Below, one piece after another: positions 13,570 to 16,689 of a stretch of 16,689 nt of DNA; position 1 is the first letter of the stretch, and each line of letters opens with the position of its first letter. Location of the stretch: the NCBI GenBank assembly GCA_030622395.1, contig JAUXGF010000003.1:1-16689 (forward strand), read 5' to 3'. A program made the translations under genes and the position numbers. The DNA comes from Calditrichaceae bacterium (lineage in GTDB: Bacteria > Calditrichota > Calditrichia > Calditrichales > Calditrichaceae). The notes beneath the pieces are model-generated. The model was not told the DNA's origin. It made no database searches and worked only from the letters and a program-made list of their open reading frames with translations.

Positions 13570-15127
13570 CCAGCCGGTTATGCCTGCGCCACTTGAAAAT
13601 AGTAATCCCCATTTCTGTGCTTAGCCAAAGATAATCCTCATCCACATCAATATGGTAAACACGGTTATCGGCTAAACCGTCTTTAACGGTGTACAAATAC
13701 CAGTAATTTCTTTCAACGTCATATTTTAACAATCCCGAGTCGCAGGCAAACCAAACATTGCCGGGCGTAAATGCGACGTCGTGGATTGTCCCTTTTATGT
13801 ATTGTTGAATTTGGGTAAAAGAAGTCCATTTTTCAGTTCGCAGGTCGCAGCGCATAACGCCGTATTTACCGGCTAACCATAGAGTGTCGGAATGAACATC
13901 TATAGCGGTTATCCCAATATCTAACAGGCTCGAACCTGTAGTAAAAAAATTGATTCTGTCATTTTGCGGATCATATTGATACACGCCGTTTTTAGTGGCA
14001 AAGAGTATAATTGAATCCAAGGCGGCAATTTGGTAAATGGGCACATTATCAAGTTTAAGATCGGAAGACTCGGAAATTTTCCTGTAACCCGGTTCCATCC
14101 AGTTAAAACCTTCATCGGTGGCAATAAAAAGTTTCTTTTTGAAAAAGAACAAGTCGTTTATTCTATCTGATTCCAATTGATGAGCGGTGGTAAAGCTTCT
14201 CCATTTCTTTTTCTTTTTTGAATATTTAATCAATCCTGCGTTCGAGCCGAAAAAAATATGATTTTTATTTCCCGCTATTACACAAATTTTATCATTATGC
14301 ATGTCCGCCTCAAAACGCGCTTCAAAATAACTCCAGGTATCCTCTTCAGTATCCCAAAGCGTAACTCCTGCCGGCGCCTTACCGGAGGGAATACCTGCAA
14401 TCCAAATATTCTGATTATCAAACAATATATCGCGGGGATGAATATTGGAAACAGACCGGGGCTGAAAAGAAATATCTAAAGTATTCAAATCGGCTTTGCC
14501 TACACCCAATCCGGTTGTGCCGAGCCATAAATTTTCCCATATATCAACAACGCGGTCGGTAAGCTTAAAAACACGGTTGTGCTTATCTAACACTTTATTG
14601 GGCGGCTGGAATAGATAGTCGAAATCAGTGAAAAAATCAGGCAATTCAGAATTCGACGGACGGTAATAAGCGGGGAAACGATAATCTTTTTGTTTACGAA
14701 AATCAGCAATATCGGCCTCCGAAGCAGTGCGCCGCTGCGGTAGTTCTCTGCCCGGTTCCCAATAATTAAAAGCGCGGTTATAAACGTCGACTCCCTTAGG
14801 AGTTTGTGCAAAAAGTTTTCGTTCTTCGTAACTGTAAACAACTTTAATTATCCGGTTGCTGCGTAATCCGCTGCCGGTGGTAAAAGGGTCGTCCCAAAAA
14901 TGATCGTACAAATGATAACGCAGTATACCGCCGTATCTTGTGCCAAAATACGCATAATCATCCCCAATATCTATGGAAGTGATTTCAGCAGCCGGCGCAA
15001 AAGTAACCCAATCATCAATATTGTAATGCGTAAACCGGTCAAAATAAATTTGATGAACAACCTGTGCGTTTATAACGCTGCAAAATGTGAATATTGAAAT
15101 CAATAAAATATATTTTTTAAACAGCAT
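13565..15127 (-). CDS. Secreted beta-propeller-repeat protein of unknown function (520 aa)
   Basis: Exported protein: signal peptide 1-21 (SVINAQ), no lipobox, no C-terminal sorting domain. The body holds about ten recurring units of the type -(I/V)D-(6-8)-(I/L)W(I/L)(G/A)T--G(I/L/V)--YD------(W)--(F/Y)T, as in two-component-regulator propeller (Reg_prop) and PorZ-like proteins. Examples are IDIGDDYAYFGTRYGGI (52-68), LWLGTTGLGVG (200-210), IFFGSNAGLIKY (291-302), LWLAGKYGVM (416-425), VWFACDSGLLKYD (458-470) and LWLSTEMGITIF (500-511). The segment 128-190 is a non-repeat insert. Its ATG is 9 bp after the hflX stop, and its SD (AAGGAAGG) touches that stop, so the two are co-transcribed and possibly translationally coupled. 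The function is unknown; a link to type IX secretion is only suggested by the PorZ-like repeats and the sorting domain elsewhere in the window. Confidence 0.82.
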   Translation of the reverse strand: MLFKKYILLISIFTFCSVINAQVVHQIYFDRFTHYNIDDWVTFAPAAEITSIDIGDDYAYFGTRYGGILRYHLYDHFWDDPFTTGSGLRSNRIIKVVYSYEERKLFAQTPKGVDVYNRAFNYWEPGRELPQRRTASEADIADFRKQKDYRFPAYYRPSNSELPDFFTDFDYLFQPPNKVLDKHNRVFKLTDRVVDIWENLWLGTTGLGVGKADLNTLDISFQPRSVSNIHPRDILFDNQNIWIAGIPSGKAPAGVTLWDTEEDTWSYFEARFEADMHNDKICVIAGNKNHIFFGSNAGLIKYSKKKKKWRSFTTAHQLESDRINDLFFFKKKLFIATDEGFNWMEPGYRKISESSDLKLDNVPIYQIAALDSIILFATKNGVYQYDPQNDRINFFTTGSSLLDIGITAIDVHSDTLWLAGKYGVMRCDLRTEKWTSFTQIQQYIKGTIHDVAFTPGNVWFACDSGLLKYDVERNYWYLYTVKDGLADNRVYHIDVDEDYLWLSTEMGITIFKWRRHNRLE

Positions 15128-15136
15128 GCCCTTCCT

Positions 15137-16417
15137 TTATTTAAATTTTTCAGCTAAAGCCAATATTTTTAATTCATTTTCTTTTGGATATTTAACCGTA
15201 AGGTACAGATATTGATCATCGGATTTTTTATTTAATATCTTTGCTATGGGATGAATAAGATGCTCAGCCGAACCGGATGAATAATTTAGGCGAATTTGTT
15301 TTGTTTCGTACTGAGCTTCAATTATTCCTATCAAATATTGCTTTAAGGTTTTTATTCCAATGTAGCGGGAAGCTGAAACAAATAAAGCCTCCGGATACTC
15401 GGCTTTAAGCCGGTTTAATAATCCGTTTTGTTTTAACAGATCGACTTTATTAAAAACGACTATTTTTCTTTTACCGCTAAGGGATAAATCCGCAAGCAGA
15501 CTATTAACAACGCGGATATGCTCTTCAAAACAGGGATGATTAATATCAACCACATGGATCAATAAATCGGCTTCTAATGTTTCGGTCAGGGTCGTTCTAA
15601 AAGAGGCTACAAGATGATGCGGCAGCTTGCGGATAAAACCGATCGTATCACTTAAAAGAATTTGAATATTAGAATCTAAAGATAAACGCCGCACAGTAGT
15701 ATCCAAAGTAGCGAAAAGTTTATCTTCGATTAGAACCTGCGCATCTGTTAATGCATTCATTAAAGTTGATTTACCAGCGTTTGTATAACCGATTAAAGCC
15801 GCCCTGAAAATGCCCTCGCGCTGCCGGCGTTGAGTTTTGTTCTGGTTTTCAATACGTTTCAGCCGGCCTTTTAAATGAGAGATACGGTTTCTGATCAGCC
15901 TGCGGTCTGTTTCGAGCTGCGTTTCACCGGGACCTTTTGTACCGATGCCGCCCACCTGTCTGGATAGATGCAGCCATTGGCGGGTTAAGCGGGGCAACAA
16001 ATAATTTAACTGCGCTAATTCAACCTGAACCTTTGCTTCGTTGGTTTTAGCGTGATCGGCAAAAATATCTAATATTAAAGCCGAACGGTCAATCACTTTA
16101 GCGGATACCATTTTTTCAATATTACGTATTTGAGCGGGCGATAATTCATCGTCAAAAATAACCAGGTCTATAGAATTCATTTCCACGTACATGGCAATTT
16201 CTTCAATCTTGCCTTTTCCTATAAAATAGGCTGCATCGGGTGAGTAGCGTACCTGAATAATTGTATCCGCCACTTCTGCCCCAGCCGTATAGGCTAAAGC
16301 TTTTAATTCCTCGAGATGCTCTTCCACTTCCCATCTCGTTTGGTTGTGCCGGACAATGCCCGCTAACAAACAGCGCTCAATCTTTTGCTCAAAAGAATTT
16401 ATCTTTTTTTCAATCAT
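15137..16417 (-). CDS. hflX: GTPase HflX (426 aa)
   Basis: Ribosome-associated GTPase that splits or rescues stalled 70S ribosomes, notably after stress. The N-terminal HflX domain contains YFIGKGKIEEI (64-74) and VIFDDELSPAQIRNIE (86-101). The glycine-rich linker is GGIGTKGPGETQLETDRR (156-173), characteristic of the family. A coiled-coil segment lies at about 175-202. The G domain has G1 GYTNAGKST (210-218), G2 around DTTVRR (239-244), G3 DTIGFI (257-262), G4 NKVD (323-326) and G5 SAS (348-350). Length is typical. The ATG at 16417 has no visible SD, unlike most genes here; no better in-frame start is seen. Upstream is a spacer with two REP copies, downstream the propeller gene in the same operon. 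Confidence 0.96.
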   Translation of the reverse strand: MIEKKINSFEQKIERCLLAGIVRHNQTRWEVEEHLEELKALAYTAGAEVADTIIQVRYSPDAAYFIGKGKIEEIAMYVEMNSIDLVIFDDELSPAQIRNIEKMVSAKVIDRSALILDIFADHAKTNEAKVQVELAQLNYLLPRLTRQWLHLSRQVGGIGTKGPGETQLETDRRLIRNRISHLKGRLKRIENQNKTQRRQREGIFRAALIGYTNAGKSTLMNALTDAQVLIEDKLFATLDTTVRRLSLDSNIQILLSDTIGFIRKLPHHLVASFRTTLTETLEADLLIHVVDINHPCFEEHIRVVNSLLADLSLSGKRKIVVFNKVDLLKQNGLLNRLKAEYPEALFVSASRYIGIKTLKQYLIGIIEAQYETKQIRLNYSSGSAEHLIHPIAKILNKKSDDQYLYLTVKYPKENELKILALAEKFK

Positions 16418-16564
16418 AATATTTTATTGTATAGTCCCGAATGTCAGGGTGTTGCTCATATTTAGCCACTTCCACGGGGACGGCTGTGCCGCTAATAACA
16501 CCGATCTAAACTGAATTTAAAGAGCTGAGAATTAGCTATTCAAATATTTTATAATTTTCCCCTC

Positions 16565-16596
16565 GTATCAGAGTTAAGCGTAGCGGTCTCTGATAC
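16565..16596 (-). repeat. REP-like 32-bp palindrome, copy 2 (inverted)
   Basis: Exact reverse complement of copies 1 and 3. With copy 1 it also shares a flanking GAGGG on the outer side. Confidence 0.85.
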
Positions 16597-16655
16597 GTTA
16601 CGATGTTGCCTGAAATGCTTTTACCATACGTGTACCGGAATAAGTCCCCACGGGT

Positions 16656-16687
16656 GTATCAGAGACCGCTACGCTTAACTCTGATAC
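16656..16687 (+). repeat. REP-like 32-bp palindrome, copy 3
   Basis: Same orientation as copy 1, opposed to copy 2 across a 59-bp spacer (a head-to-head REP pair, as in BIME-type arrangements). It ends 2 bp before the window edge. Confidence 0.85.
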
Positions 16688-16689
16688 AA

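Noticed and set aside
16565..16687. Possible CRISPR-like pair of repeats
   Set aside because: The two copies are in opposite orientations with a single 59-bp spacer and a third copy 3 kb away, which fits REP elements and not a CRISPR array.

Overview
AT-rich chromosomal window from a Gram-negative bacterium, probably of the FCB group outside classical Bacteroidia (Ignavibacteria-, Calditrichota- or KSB1-like). The main taxonomic clue is a secreted nuclease that ends in a type IX secretion-type sorting domain with the YPNPFN motif. Others are a FadL-type outer-membrane porin, two lipoproteins with lipoboxes, clear purine-rich ribosome binding sites and E. coli-like TTGACA/TAATAT promoters. The species cannot be fixed from this sequence alone, and no tRNA, rRNA, CRISPR array or transposase gene is visible.

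Layout. 1-579: a small GIY-YIG nuclease gene between two copies of a terminator-containing repeat. 580-1842 (-): AAA/DUF4143 ATPase with a near-consensus promoter. 2204-4111 (-): htpG chaperone. 4392-4949 (-): secreted TlpA/ResA-type thioredoxin, flanked by related palindromic elements. 8170-5426 (-): two-gene operon, FadL-family porin then SGNH esterase lipoprotein, closed by an intrinsic terminator. 10369-8699 (-): secreted endonuclease I with a sorting domain. 10541-11764 (+): membrane-anchored glycerophosphodiester phosphodiesterase-like protein, convergent with 12924-11779 (-), a lipoprotein made of three 120-residue repeats. 16417-13565 (-): hflX followed after 9 bp by a secreted protein with about ten beta-propeller repeats.

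Much of the coding is envelope-directed: porin plus esterase for hydrophobic substrates, exported nuclease, periplasmic thioredoxin, lipoproteins and an exported propeller. htpG and hflX are ordinary housekeeping genes. No single multi-gene defence or biosynthetic system stands out.

The most distinctive content is between the genes. Almost every long spacer holds dispersed palindromes of several unrelated families: a 32-bp REP in three copies around the hflX operon, hairpins with GTTCAG/CTGAAC ends around the thioredoxin gene (one nested inside another inverted repeat), long imperfect inverted repeats made of CCATTACTCC-like units, and a CCCACCCCTAACCCCTCCC-type hairpin. A micro-palindrome of the form TCCCGA...TCGGGA recurs in four different contexts. 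In two of them it looks inserted into an older repeat.
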